DNA of 52,377 bases from an uncultured Eubacteriales bacterium (GTDB lineage Bacteria > Bacillota > Clostridia > Christensenellales > CAG-138). The translations under genes were made by a program, and so were the position numbers. The notes under the pieces are model-generated. The model made no database searches. It saw only the letters and a list, made by a program, of their open reading frames with translations, and had not been told where the DNA came from. Below are positions 7,545-16,800 of this stretch, in pieces. Every line of letters begins with the position of its first letter. The stretch's first letter is position 1. Where the stretch lies: the NCBI GenBank assembly GCA_902798825.1, contig CADBYI010000026.1, positions 1 through 52,377 of the forward strand. Direction: 5' to 3'.

Positions 7545-7967
7545 ATGGAGAAAAAAGGTATCGTAACTGAATTCAAAGAGTTCATCACCCGTGGCAACGT
7601 GATGGATATGGCCGTGGGCATCATCATCGGCGGCGCCTTCACCGCCATCGTCACCTCCCTGGTGAACGATCTGCTCATGCCCGTCATCGGCGCCCTCTTC
7701 GGCGGCATCGACTTCAGCACCCTGAAGTACGTGATCCGCGCGGCGGACGAGGCGGCCGGCATCGAGGAGGCCGCCATCAAGTACGGCAGCTTCATCCAGG
7801 CCATTGTCAACTTCCTGCTCATCGCCCTGGTGATCTTCTTCCTCGTCAAGGCCATGAACAAGTTCCGCCGCAAGAAGGAGGAACCCGCCCCCGCGCCGGC
7901 TCCCGATCCCGAGCCCTCCGAGGAAGTGAAGCTCCTCACCGAGATCCGCGACGCCCTCAAGAAGTAA
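7545..7967 (+). CDS. mscL: Large-conductance mechanosensitive channel
   Basis: The 140-residue membrane channel releases osmolytes on hypo-osmotic shock. N-terminal [24 protein letters not shown] is the conserved amphipathic helix and pore-lining first transmembrane helix. A short periplasm-facing loop follows, then the second transmembrane helix (about residues 85-105) and a charged C-terminal tail with a Pro/Ala-rich stretch before the bundle-forming helix. Length fits the family. The ATG at 7545 follows AAGGAG with suitable spacing, and longer open sequence upstream has no such signal. It is a single-gene unit ended by a strong terminator. Confidence 0.96.
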   Translation: MEKKGIVTEFKEFITRGNVMDMAVGIIIGGAFTAIVTSLVNDLLMPVIGALFGGIDFSTLKYVIRAADEAAGIEEAAIKYGSFIQAIVNFLLIALVIFFLVKAMNKFRRKKEEPAPAPAPDPEPSEEVKLLTEIRDALKK

Positions 7968-7977
7968 AAGACATCAC

Positions 7978-8007
7978 AAAAAAAGCCCCGTTTATCGGGG
8001 CTTTTTT
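7978..8007. terminator. Bidirectional terminator
   Basis: AAAAAAGCCCCG, a 5-base loop and CGGGGCTTTTTT. It serves mscL on the plus strand and the converging deacetylase gene on the minus strand. Confidence 0.9.
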
Positions 8008-8019
8008 GTATGCTTGCCT

Positions 8020-9486
8020 TCAACGTCTGCGTTTGATCAGCGCCACAATGAGGGCGACTAAAAGCAGGAGGATCACCCCGCACCCGCCCAGGAGCAGGAG
8101 GGCGAGGGGACTCTGGCCCTCGGCCGCCGGCGCGGGGCCGGGGGTGAAGGTGGGCGCCGGGGTGGGGGCCTCGGTGGGCTGGGCCGTGGGCGCGGGGGTG
8201 GGGGCCACCTCAAGCACGATTTTGGGCTCCTCGGTGGGCTCCGGCGTGGGAATGGGCGTGGGGGTGGGCGTGGGCTCCGGCGTGGGCGTGGGCTCCGGCG
8301 TGGGCGTGGGGGCCGGGGCCACATAGTCGGACAGGCACTCCGGGGGGATGTTCTCCAGGAAGTCGTTCTTCTTCACGTCGTCCCCCACGGTGGAGAAATA
8401 GAGGCCGTATTTGCGGCAATCGTATTGGTTGGACCGGAGCACCCGAAGCCAGTCGGCCCGCTGGGACTTGTGGAAGGCGTAGGCCCCCTGGGCCACCTCG
8501 AAAGCGGTCTTGCCGCCGAAGGCGGACAGGGGCGTGTCGAAATCCATCACCACCTGGTTCTTATTATACAGGTGGATGTAGACCTTCTTCACCTGCCAGA
8601 TGCCGTACTCCTGGGCGGATTCGGGAAACTTGGTGGAGTCGCCTGCCGCCTCCACCGCCTCCCGGCAGTTGCGGCTCACCAGCTTGTGGCCCGGGTTCCC
8701 GTACTCCCCGGCGATGTCGTGGGTGATGACCACCTCCGGCCGGAAGCGGCGGATCTCCCGGGTGATCTTCTCCGCGAAGCGATAGTTCCGCTCCTGCTCG
8801 ATGATGAAGAACACGGGCAACGTCCGCATGCCGCTGTACCACAGGCCGTTCAGAGCCTCCTCGTGCCGATTCTCCTCCGGCACGTAGCAGTATATCACCT
8901 GCACCCTGAGTCCCCGCTCCCCTGCGTAGGTGGGGATGATGCCGCCCATCATCACCAGCTCGTCGTCGGAGTGGGCGGACACCAGCATGATGTCGCACTT
9001 GTCGGGGGCCTCCTCCCACAGATGGATGCTGTCGGGCACGTTGTTTCGATCGTACAGGTGCCATTCCGTCAGACGGCAGGGGCTGTTTCCGTAGCCCTGC
9101 ACCACCTCCAGCGTCACGCCCCGGGCGCCCTCGGGCACCGGCATATACCCCCGGTCCCCCTCCCGGTAGCGGATGCTGGTGCTGATGGGCTGTCGGTTTT
9201 CGTCATAAAAGGTGTAGCGGCACTCGTCCGGAGGGATGATCCACTCCCAGTACATAAGGCTCACCGGCACGTCGCTTGTCCAGTAGATGCCGCCGGTGGC
9301 CCCTCGCTTCAGGTCCGCCCCGCTCTTATAGCTGTTGTCGCTCAGGCGGTTGGGATAGTTGCAAAAGCCCTCCCATTCCAGGGTACACCGGCTGTTCAGT
9401 ATGCCGTTGGACGCCGCGTGGACCGGCCGAAAGGCCGGCAGCAGGCAAAGCAGCGCCAGTATCGACGCCAATATCCTCTTGCGCAT
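8020..9486 (-). CDS. Membrane-anchored secreted PIG-L family deacetylase
   Basis: The 488-residue protein has an N-terminal signal peptide (about residues 1-24), a region of about 130 residues of unknown fold, then a PIG-L/LmbE deacetylase domain. The zinc and catalytic motif is SAHSDDE (residues 170-176, family AHPDDE), with a second metal site around [13 protein letters not shown] (256-268). These enzymes remove N-acetyl groups from sugars. A Thr-Pro-Glu repeat linker (about 390-450) follows, then a transmembrane helix and an Arg/Lys tail, which anchor it to the membrane with the enzyme outside. The ATG at 9486 follows GAGGAA. It is divergent from the peptidase gene at 9623, which has the same signal-enzyme-linker-anchor plan. 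Confidence 0.85.
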   Translation of the reverse strand: MRKRILASILALLCLLPAFRPVHAASNGILNSRCTLEWEGFCNYPNRLSDNSYKSGADLKRGATGGIYWTSDVPVSLMYWEWIIPPDECRYTFYDENRQPISTSIRYREGDRGYMPVPEGARGVTLEVVQGYGNSPCRLTEWHLYDRNNVPDSIHLWEEAPDKCDIMLVSAHSDDELVMMGGIIPTYAGERGLRVQVIYCYVPEENRHEEALNGLWYSGMRTLPVFFIIEQERNYRFAEKITREIRRFRPEVVITHDIAGEYGNPGHKLVSRNCREAVEAAGDSTKFPESAQEYGIWQVKKVYIHLYNKNQVVMDFDTPLSAFGGKTAFEVAQGAYAFHKSQRADWLRVLRSNQYDCRKYGLYFSTVGDDVKKNDFLENIPPECLSDYVAPAPTPTPEPTPTPEPTPTPTPIPTPEPTEEPKIVLEVAPTPAPTAQPTEAPTPAPTFTPGPAPAAEGQSPLALLLLGGCGVILLLLVALIVALIKRRR

Positions 9487-9520
9487 TCGCTCGTTCCTCG
9501 ATGATCAGTTGTACTGCTAA

Positions 9521-9549
9521 ACCATAGCATGATTCCCTTTTTACGTCAA
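9521..9549 (-). promoter_or_regulatory. Promoter of the PIG-L deacetylase gene
   Basis: On the minus strand TTGACG (9549-9544), 17 bases, TATGGT (9526-9521). It lies 35 bases upstream of the start codon and back-to-back with the divergent promoter at 9567. Confidence 0.6.
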
Positions 9550-9566
9550 GAATCGAGGCGTTTTTG

Positions 9567-9595
9567 TTGCCAAGGGCGGCCCGGCGTGGTATACT
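9567..9595 (+). promoter_or_regulatory. Promoter of the NlpC/P60-like gene
   Basis: TTGCCA (9567-9572), 17-base spacer, TATACT (9590-9595), with TGG giving an extended -10. A leader of about 20 bases with GGAGAAAG precedes the ATG at 9623. Confidence 0.75.
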
Positions 9596-9622
9596 GCAGG
9601 GAAATCGTTTTGGAGAAAGTGG

Positions 9623-11263
9623 ATGAAACGCTGTTTCGCATACATTTTGATCCTGCTGGCGCTGGCGGTCCCGGCCGTCGCCCGGGCCCAGGAGACCCCG
9701 TCCCCCGCCCGGACCGGGCTGGAGGTGGTCAGCGTCTCCATAGAGCAGGGCGTGATCATCAACATCGAGCTGCAGGCCACGAACTGCCGCATGGCCGGGT
9801 ATTACTTCGGCGTCATCGACAGGGAGCCGGCGGCGGACAACTATGACTGGGTGGAGACCTCCGACCTGGTGCTGCGCATGACCAAGTGGCCGGGGACCTA
9901 TTACTTCTGGGTCCGGGACACGGAGGGCAACGCCTACGGCCCCACGAAGATCGAGCTCCCGGAGGACTACTACCACACCTATCTGCTGCGGGAGAACACC
10001 AACTGGCCCAAGATGAAGCTGAGCCGATGGCTGCCGGAGCACGGCAGCTCCGTGGAGGAAGTGAACAGCGTCATCGCCGAGGCCATGGCCAAGGCCGGGG
10101 CCTTCACCCGGGAGGGCGTGGTGGTGGGCGTCATGACCCAGATATCCTTCTTCCAGGAACGGGGCATACAGATCCCCTTCTTCGACTACGGCAACTATCC
10201 CTTTAGGGAGGACAGCTGGTATCTGAACCCGGATTGGGGCTATGTGTACGGCAGCAGCAAGCACGATCAGGACATGGTCTGGGGCCGCACCAAACCCGAC
10301 GTGGAGGGCGGCACCAACTGCTCCGGCTTCGTGCACTACGCCTTCCGCCTGGCGGGCGTCAACACGGTCTATACCAATAAGGAAGGGGACGCCGGCGGCA
10401 TACTGGGGAAGGACAGCAGGCGCGCCAGCCCCTATTCCGGCCTGGCGGGCGACATCTTGACCTCCCGGACCCATCACGAGATGCTGCTCATCGACAAATA
10501 CGACGACGACAAGGACGGGCTCAGCGACGGCTACATCGTGGCGGAATCCGCCAAGGACACGGGGGGCATCGGCTATAAGAAGCACGATTTCAAGACCTAT
10601 TCCAAGTTCTGCTACGTGTGGAACATGGACGGGGCCTTCTACGACACCGCCGAGCCCAACAAGTACATGAAGTTCTGGCACGACTACCATGCGCCGGTGG
10701 CCGCCTGGCCGGAGTATTTCAAAAAGGCGGTGGAGGCGTACACCCGCTATCAGGTGGTGTACATCGACGCCTATGGGGTCAGCGAGCGGTTCTCCGTGGC
10801 CCTGGACGGCACCGTGACCCCGCCCAAGGTGCGCAACGACCTGAACGCCAAGATCGGCTATTGGGACGTGGATTTGACCGACGTGAAGATCCGGCGGAAC
10901 TATGTGATCGAGGCCACCTATACGGAGGAGGACGGGGGCCTGTCCTGGCTGGAGGAGATCTCCCGCACGCCGGAGCCCACCCCCGAGCCCACGCCGGAAC
11001 CCACCCCCACGCCCACCCCGGAGCCCACGCCCACGCCCACGGTCCTGCTGCCCCAGGTGGAGGTCATGACCACCCGCACGCCGGCGCCCACCCAGGCCCC
11101 CACGCCCACGGCCACGGCCGCGCCGACGGACACGCCCGCGCCCAGTCCCGCAACCACGCTATCCGGGGAGAACGGACAGCTGCTCCTGGTGGGGGGTGTG
11201 GCCCTGCTCGCCGTGGGGCTCATCCTGGCCCTGGTGCTTCGGCTGCGCCGCAGAAACCGGTGA
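9623..11263 (+). CDS. Membrane-anchored NlpC/P60-like cysteine peptidase
   Basis: The 546-residue protein has a signal peptide (about 1-22), an N-terminal region, an NlpC/P60- or CHAP-like catalytic core, a Thr-Pro-Glu repeat linker (about 450-505), a transmembrane helix (about 515-538) and an Arg-rich end. The putative nucleophile is C233 in GGTNCSGFVHYAFRLAG, and the His lies in RTHHEMLLI (284-285). A DDDKDGLSDG stretch (294-303) resembles a calcium-binding loop. Such enzymes usually cut peptidoglycan peptides. The start is supported by GGAG upstream. The protein shares its overall plan with the divergent PIG-L deacetylase, which suggests joint action on the cell wall. The exact bond is unknown. 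Confidence 0.8.
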   Translation: MKRCFAYILILLALAVPAVARAQETPSPARTGLEVVSVSIEQGVIINIELQATNCRMAGYYFGVIDREPAADNYDWVETSDLVLRMTKWPGTYYFWVRDTEGNAYGPTKIELPEDYYHTYLLRENTNWPKMKLSRWLPEHGSSVEEVNSVIAEAMAKAGAFTREGVVVGVMTQISFFQERGIQIPFFDYGNYPFREDSWYLNPDWGYVYGSSKHDQDMVWGRTKPDVEGGTNCSGFVHYAFRLAGVNTVYTNKEGDAGGILGKDSRRASPYSGLAGDILTSRTHHEMLLIDKYDDDKDGLSDGYIVAESAKDTGGIGYKKHDFKTYSKFCYVWNMDGAFYDTAEPNKYMKFWHDYHAPVAAWPEYFKKAVEAYTRYQVVYIDAYGVSERFSVALDGTVTPPKVRNDLNAKIGYWDVDLTDVKIRRNYVIEATYTEEDGGLSWLEEISRTPEPTPEPTPEPTPTPTPEPTPTPTVLLPQVEVMTTRTPAPTQAPTPTATAAPTDTPAPSPATTLSGENGQLLLVGGVALLAVGLILALVLRLRRRNR

Positions 11264-11282
11264 CGCAGAAACGTACTTTTGA

Positions 11283-11316
11283 AAGCTCGCCCACCGCGGC
11301 GGGCTTTTTATTTTTC
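11283..11316 (+). terminator. Terminator
   Basis: AAGCTCGCC pairs with GGCGGGCTT (one G-T wobble) and is followed by TTTTATTTTT. It ends the peptidase transcript just before the PadR promoter. Confidence 0.75.
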
Positions 11317-11328
11317 TGAAAAAAGGTA

Positions 11329-11357
11329 TTGACAAATATATCGGGAGCCGTTATACT
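11329..11357 (+). promoter_or_regulatory. PadR operon promoter
   Basis: TTGACA (11329-11334), 17 bases, TATACT (11352-11357): a near-consensus vegetative promoter. Such a strong promoter fits control by repression. Confidence 0.88.
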
Positions 11358-11389
11358 GTAGCCACGATATAACGATAGCCGATATAACG
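11336..11389. promoter_or_regulatory. Putative PadR operator repeats
   Basis: CGATATAACG occurs twice as a direct repeat (11365-11374 and 11380-11389). An inverted ATATATCG lies in the promoter spacer (11336-11343). PadR regulators commonly bind AT-rich ATATCG/CGATAT palindromes at their own promoter, so these are likely autoregulatory sites. The assignment is inferred from position and motif. Confidence 0.55.
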
Positions 11390-11413
11390 GCGACCGATAA
11401 AGGAGGCGAGGAC

Positions 11414-11731
11414 ATGGTTGGACAGACGGCGTTGACAGAGGCGGTGTACTACATCCTGCTGTCATTGGTGACGCCGCGCCACGGGTACGGCATCATGCAG
11501 GAGACGGAGCGCATGAGCGACGGCCGGGTGAAGCTGGCGGCGGGGACGCTGTACGGGGCCATCAACGTGCTCCTGGACAAGGGCTGGATCCGGGGCGTGC
11601 CCGGGGCTGAGGACAGCCGCCGCAAGGAGTATGTGCTGACGGACAAGGGAAGGGAAGCCCTGACGTGGGAACTGGACCGGCTCAAAGAGCTGGTGGAGAA
11701 CGGAGAAAACGTGCTGGGAGGCGAAGCGTGA
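11414..11731 (+). CDS. PadR family transcriptional regulator
   Basis: The 105-residue protein is a short PadR winged-helix repressor: YYILLSLVTPRHGYGIMQET, GTLYGAINVLLDKGWI and the wing RRKEYVLTDKGREAL are characteristic. Short PadR proteins of this class sense small molecules or stress and often control neighbouring membrane proteins. The start follows AGGAGGCGAGG. Its stop overlaps the ATG of the next gene (ATGA), so the two are translationally coupled. The promoter carries repeats likely to be its own operator. Confidence 0.92.
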   Translation: MVGQTALTEAVYYILLSLVTPRHGYGIMQETERMSDGRVKLAAGTLYGAINVLLDKGWIRGVPGAEDSRRKEYVLTDKGREALTWELDRLKELVENGENVLGGEA

Positions 11732-11982
11732 TGGAGGATAAGAGGAAAGAGCTTCATGAGCAGCCGGAGCAGCCTGTAGATAAGAAGAAGGCCGATTCGG
11801 GCATGATCCTGGGTTTATGCCTCGGCCTGGCCGTGGGCGCCGGCATCGGCGCGCTCACCAAGAACCTGGGGCTGTGGATGCCCATTGGCATGTGTCTCGG
11901 TTTGGCCCTGGGCATGTCTTTCGACGGCGAGAAGAAAAAGAAGAACGAACGGGACGACGGCGACGATCAGCCGCAAGCATAA
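11731..11982 (+). CDS. Small glycine-rich membrane protein
   Basis: The 83-residue protein has a charged N-terminus, two short hydrophobic segments rich in Gly and Ala (GLCLGLAVGAGIGALTK and MPIGMCLGLALGM) and a charged Lys/Asp tail. The start overlaps the padR stop, which indicates coupled translation. I do not recognise a named family; the Gly-x3-Gly spacing suggests glycine-zipper packing in the membrane. It is likely a target of the PadR regulator in the same operon. Confidence 0.7.
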   Translation: MEDKRKELHEQPEQPVDKKKADSGMILGLCLGLAVGAGIGALTKNLGLWMPIGMCLGLALGMSFDGEKKKKNERDDGDDQPQA

Positions 11983-11996
11983 AGCAGGGAGGGAGC

Positions 11997-12497
11997 ATGA
12001 GCATGAAAAGGGTATTCAAATGGTTTTGGGTGTGGGAATTCGAAAAGGAGGACATGTGGCTCAATAGCATGGCGGCCGACGGCTGGACGCTGTGCCAGAT
12101 AGGCTGGTGCACCTATTGGTTCGAGAAGACGGACCCTAGCGCCTACGAGGTGCGGCTGGAGTGCCGCAAGCCGGACGAGGCCTATATCTCCTTCGTGAAG
12201 GATACCGGCGCAGAGTACATCGGCCACATGATGCAGTGGCTCTACTTCCGCCGCAAAAGCGAGCTGGGGCATTTCGAGCTGAACAGCGATCTGGACTCCC
12301 GCATCGAACAGCTCAACAACATGGGCCGTATCCTGCTGCCCATCGGCATCCTCAACCTGGGCATCGGGCTTATGAACCTGCGCTACAATGGCCTGGGCGG
12401 TATCAACCTCATTTGCGCCGGGTTTCTTGCCTACGCCTACGGCCGCATCCAGGGCAAGAAGGACGAGCTTATGCGGGAGCGCCGGCTCCACGAATAA
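11997..12497 (+). CDS. DUF2812 domain protein
   Basis: The 166-residue protein matches the DUF2812 pattern: an N-terminal region with KWFWVWEFEKEDMWLNSMAADGW and a Cys/Trp/Tyr-rich strand segment, followed by two hydrophobic helices near the C-terminus (about residues 112-150). DUF2812 genes often sit next to padR genes, as here. The function is unknown. A GGGAGG lies just upstream of the ATG at 11997; an in-frame ATG at 12003 is an alternative start. A strong terminator follows, closing the three-gene operon. Confidence 0.8.
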   Translation: MSMKRVFKWFWVWEFEKEDMWLNSMAADGWTLCQIGWCTYWFEKTDPSAYEVRLECRKPDEAYISFVKDTGAEYIGHMMQWLYFRRKSELGHFELNSDLDSRIEQLNNMGRILLPIGILNLGIGLMNLRYNGLGGINLICAGFLAYAYGRIQGKKDELMRERRLHE

Positions 12498-12516
12498 AAA
12501 AGGCCAAATGAAAAAA

Positions 12517-12552
12517 GGGAAGGCGACCAACATCGCCTTCCCTCGGTTTTTC
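12517..12552 (+). terminator. Terminator of the PadR operon
   Basis: A 10-bp perfect stem (GGGAAGGCGA with TCGCCTTCCC) with a 6-base loop is followed by TCGGTTTTTC. Confidence 0.85.
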
Positions 12553-12558
12553 TATTGA

Positions 12559-12750
12559 TTATTCCCCGTCCTGCGGGACCCGGTGGAAGAAGCCCGGCTG
12601 AAGGGCGCCGCCGCAGTAGTCGCAAATCAGCGTGCGGCCCAGGTCCACCACCAGCTCCGCGCCGCAGGATTGGCAGATGACCCGCTGCCGGGCCCAGACG
12701 AGAGGTTCGCCCTCCCGCCAAAAAAGAATAGCATAGCCTTCGAATCGGCG
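12559..12750 (-). pseudogene. Zinc-ribbon ORF without a start codon (probable gene remnant)
   Basis: This open frame of 63 codons between stops on the minus strand reads convincingly as a small zinc ribbon: CQSCGAELVVDLGRTLICDYCGG, two CxxC pairs 17 residues apart, followed by a short tail ending in QDGE. No ATG, GTG or TTG lies in frame before the first cysteine pair, and a stop lies just upstream. It is therefore probably the 3' part of a lost gene, or it is translated from an unusual start. It is convergent with the PadR operon and divergent from the YczE-like gene. Confidence 0.4.
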
Positions 12751-12769
12751 TCAATAGCGCGGTTTCCTG

Positions 12770-12798
12770 TTGTGTTTTGCTTCGCCCTCTGCTATACT
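12770..12798 (+). promoter_or_regulatory. Promoter of the YczE-like gene
   Basis: TTGTGT (12770-12775), 17 bases, TATACT (12793-12798). It lies 30 bases upstream of the start codon. Confidence 0.65.
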
Positions 12799-12828
12799 GG
12801 GCCACAAAAGAACGGAAAGCATCCCCCC

Positions 12829-13527
12829 ATGGCAAAGCAACTTTTCAAAAACGCAACGCCGAAAGGCATCCTGCTGAACACCCTGCTGACGATCGTCAGC
12901 CTGTTCGTGAACGGCTTCGGCATCTACCTGACCATTCAGGCCAATTTGGGGGCGGCGCCCTGGGACGTGCTGAGCCTGGGCCTGTCCAGGAGTCTGGGCA
13001 TCCTTTACGGGGACGCCGCCGTGGCCGTGTCCCTGTCGATTCTGCTCATCGACCTGCTCATGAAGGAGCCCATCGGCATCGCCATGTTCGTGGACGCTGT
13101 GGTGGTGGGCAAGTCTGTGGACTTCTTCAACTGGCTGGATCTGGTGAAGCCCTGCGCCTCCCTTCCCTCCGGCATCCCCGTCATGCTCCTGGGGCTGGTG
13201 ATCATCGCCTACACCCAGTTCACCTATATGCTGGCGGCCCTGGGCTGCGGCCCCCGGGATACGCTGCTGGTGGGGCTGACCCGGCGGACACGGCGCCTCC
13301 CCATTGGCGCCGTCAGCATCGCCCTGCTGGGCTCCGCCACCCTGATCGGGTATCTGCTGGGGGGCCCCGTGGGCGTGGGGACCCTGATCTGCGCCTTCGC
13401 CACCGGGCCCATCATGCAGGCGTGCTTCAAAAGCGTGCGGTTCGACGCCACCCAGATACGCCATCAGCGGCTCAGGGAATCGATCCGCGTGCTGCTGCCC
13501 GGCCGGGACGCAAAAAAACCGGTTTAG
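12829..13527 (+). CDS. YczE/YitT-like integral membrane protein
   Basis: The 232-residue protein has five or six hydrophobic segments and matches the YczE/YyaS family: GFGIYLTIQANLGAAPWDVLSLGLS near the N-terminus and LGCGPRDTLLVGLTRR in the middle are typical. The function of this family is not established; some members lie near transcriptional regulators or peptide-synthesis clusters. The start ATG at 12829 gives a normal N-terminus before the first membrane helix. No strong ribosome binding site is seen, only GGAAAG at a long distance. The frame upstream of this ATG is open but lies across the promoter. Confidence 0.8.
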   Translation: MAKQLFKNATPKGILLNTLLTIVSLFVNGFGIYLTIQANLGAAPWDVLSLGLSRSLGILYGDAAVAVSLSILLIDLLMKEPIGIAMFVDAVVVGKSVDFFNWLDLVKPCASLPSGIPVMLLGLVIIAYTQFTYMLAALGCGPRDTLLVGLTRRTRRLPIGAVSIALLGSATLIGYLLGGPVGVGTLICAFATGPIMQACFKSVRFDATQIRHQRLRESIRVLLPGRDAKKPV

Positions 13528-13544
13528 AATGTAGCGTTTTTTTC

Positions 13545-13573
13545 TTTACAAACCGTCGCCCTTCGTGTATACT
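13545..13573 (+). promoter_or_regulatory. ileS promoter
   Basis: TTTACA (13545-13550), 17 bases, TATACT (13568-13573). It drives the T-box leader and ileS. Confidence 0.8.
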
Positions 13574-13579
13574 TACTGC

Positions 13580-13826
13580 CAAACGTGGATCGGGACAGGT
13601 AGCCCATGATTCCCCCCTTTTTCAGCGAGCCGCGGCCGGTGCAAAGGCGGCAAGGGGCCCATGCGCGAGATCACCCGGGAGCGGGACCGTGAAGGGAAGT
13701 AGCGGCCTCCGGCGGCCCTCCGTTACAGGGGCATACGAGCGGCACGGGCTTTTTTCAAAGCCGTGCAAGGCGGGTGGTACCGCGGAGGATTCGGTCTTTC
13801 GCCCCGTAACAGGGGGCGATTTTTTA
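13580..13826 (+). promoter_or_regulatory. T-box riboswitch leader of ileS
   Basis: The leader carries the T-box sequence AAGGCGGGTGGTACCGCG (13767-13784), which pairs with the uncharged tRNA acceptor end. It is followed by a terminator hairpin TCGCCCC/GGGGCGA (13799-13819) and T6. The stem I region with the specifier loop lies upstream (about 13590-13720). Uncharged tRNA-Ile should favour the antiterminator and switch on ileS. The specifier codon was not pinned down by hand. Confidence 0.9.
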
Positions 13827-13852
13827 TTTTCAAAAACGCAATGGAGGAAACT

Positions 13853-16800
13853 ATGTACGACAAGGTATCGACGGATCTGAAGTTTGTGGATCGGGAGCGG
13901 GAGGTCCTTTCCTTCTGGAAGGAAAACCATGTGTTCGAAAAGAGCGTGGAGCTCCGCAAGGGCGCCCCCGCCTACACCGTCTTCGACGGCCCCCCCACGG
14001 CCAACGGCCGGCCCCACATCGGCCACGTGCTGACGAGAAGCATCAAGGATATCATCCCCCGGTATCGGACCATGAAGGGCTACGACGTCCTGCGCAAGGC
14101 CGGCTGGGACACCCACGGCCTGCCCGTGGAGCTGGAGGTGGAGAAGCAGCTGGGTCTGGACGGCAAGGAGCAGATCGAACAGTACGGTGTGGAGCCCTTC
14201 ATCGAGGGCTGCAAGCAGTCCGTGTGGAAGTATAAGTCCGAGTGGGAGGATATGTCCGACCGGGTGGGCTACTGGATGGACATGGAGGACCCCTACGTCA
14301 CCTATCACGACGACTATATCGAGTCCGAGTGGTGGGCCCTGAAGACCATCTACGACAAGGGCCTGCTGTACAAGGGCTACAAGATCGTGCCCTACTGCCC
14401 CCGCTGCGGGACGGCCCTCTCCTCCCATGAGGTGGCCCAGGGCTACAAGGACGTGAAGGAGACCTCCGCCGTGGCCAAGTTCTATCTGACCGACGGCAGC
14501 GGCACCTGCATCCTGGCCTGGACCACCACCCCCTGGACGCTGCCCAGCAACGTGGCCCTGTGCGTCAACGCCAACGAGACCTATGTGAAGGCCCGCCGGG
14601 AGGACGGGGTCTATATCCTGGCCGAGGCGCTGGTGAAGAACGTCCTGGGCGAAGAGGGCGTGGAGATCATGGAGACCTTCCCCGGCTCCGCCCTCGTGGG
14701 CACGGAGTATGAGCCCCTCTTTGACATGAGCGCCAGCTTCAACGGCAAGAAGGGCTACCGGGTGGTTTCCGACAACTACGTCACCTTGGACGAGGGCACC
14801 GGCGTGGTCCACATCGCCCCGGCCTTCGGCGAGGACGACAACCGGGTGGGGAAGGTCTACGACCTGCCGTTCTTGCAGCTGGTCAACACCTCCGGCCACC
14901 TGTGCGGCGGCACCCCCTTCGACGGCCTGTTCGTGAAGGACGCGGACAAGCCCGTGCTGGAGGACCTGAAGCGCCAGGAGAAGCTGTTCAGCGCGCCCCA
15001 GTTCGAGCACAGCTATCCCTTCTGCTGGCGGTGCGACACGCCCCTCATCTACTACGCCCGGGAGGAGTGGTTCATCAAGATGACCGCGGTGAAGGACAAG
15101 CTGGTCAAGTTCACCAAGAGCGTCAACTGGATCCCCGAGACCATCCGGGACGGCCGCATGGGCAACTTCGTGGAGAACGTCATCGACTGGGCCGTGACGA
15201 GGGAGCGGTACTGGGGCACGCCCTTCCCCGTGTGGGTCTGCCCGGACTGCGGCAAGGTCCACGTGATCGGCAGCAAGGCGGAGCTGAAGGAAATGAGCCC
15301 CGACTGTCCGGCGGACATCGAGCTCCACAAGCCCTACATCGACCGGATCACCGTCAGGTGTCCCCAGTGCGGCGGGAACATGAAGCGGGAGAGCGTGGTC
15401 ATGGACTGCTGGTTCGACTCCGGCTCCATGCCCTTCGCCCAGTGGCACTATCCCTTTGAGAACAAGGACAAGTTCGAGCGCCGGTATCCCGCCGACTTCA
15501 TCTCCGAGGCCATCGACCAGACCCGGGGCTGGTTCTATACCCTGCTCGCCATCGCCACGCTCCTCTTCGACGAGGCGCCCTTCAAAAACTGCGTGGTGCT
15601 GGGCCTCGTCTGCGACAAGGACGGCAAGAAGATGAGCAAGCACCTGGGGAACGTGGTGGACCCCTTTGACGTGCTGAACGCCCAGGGCGCCGACGCCGTC
15701 CGCTGGTATTTCTACACGGGCTCCAGCCCCTGGCTGCCCTCCCGGTTCTCCGGCGACGCGGTCAGCGAGTACCAGCGCAAGTTCATGGGCACCCTCTGGA
15801 ACACCTACGCCTTCTATATCCTCTATGCGGATATCGACGGCTTCGACCCCACGAAGCACAGCCTCAGGCGGGAGAACCTGTCCTTCATGGATCGCTGGGT
15901 CCTGTCCAGGATGCAGACCCTCATCCGGACCGTGGATGAGGATCTCTCCGCCCTGAAGATCACCGAGGCGGGCCGGGAGCTCCAGGCCTTCGTGGACGAG
16001 CTGTCCAACTGGTACGTGCGCCGGTGCCGGAACCGGTATTGGGGAAGCGAGATGACCGCCGACAAGGAGGCCGCCTACATGACCCTCTACACGGTGCTCA
16101 AGGAGCTGACGCTGGTATCCGCCCCCTTCGTGCCCTTCGTCAGCGAGGCCATCTATCAGAACCTGGTTCGGAAGGTGGAGACGGACGCGCCCCTTTCCGT
16201 GCATCTGTGCGATTTCCCGGCGGCGGACGAGACCCTGATCGATGCCGATCTGGAAAAGAACATGGAGGAGGTGTTGGACATCGTGACGCTGGGCCGGGCC
16301 GCCCGGAACAACGCCGCCATGAAGATCCGCCAGCCCCTGGCCGCCATGTATGTCCAGGGCGAGCCCCTGGACGAGGGCTACTGCACCATCGTGGCCGAGG
16401 AGCTGAACGTGAAGGCCGTGTCCTTCGTGGACGACGCCTCCAGCTTCATCAGCTACGCCGTGAAGCCTCAGCTTCGGACCCTGGGCCCCAAGTACGGCAA
16501 GCTCCTGGGGGCCATCCGGAACAAGATGGCCGAGCCCGGGGCCGGGGACGCGATCGTGAACGCCATCAAGGCCGACGGCAGGTTCTGCTTCGACGTGAAC
16601 GGGGAGCCTGTGGAGCTCACAGAGGCGGACGTGCTCATCACCGCCGTGAAGAAGGAGGGCCTTGTCAGCGAGACCGACGGGCAGGTGACCGTGGTCCTGG
16701 ACACCAATCTGACCCCCGAGCTCATCGAGCTGGGCTTCGTCCGCGAGCTCACCAGCAAGCTCCAGACCATGCGCAAGGAGGCTGGCTTCGAGGTGGCGGA

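Noticed and set aside
10970..11150. Repeated GAGCCCACGCC units as a tandem repeat element
   Set aside because: They encode the Thr-Pro-Glu linker before a transmembrane helix, so coding constraint explains them.
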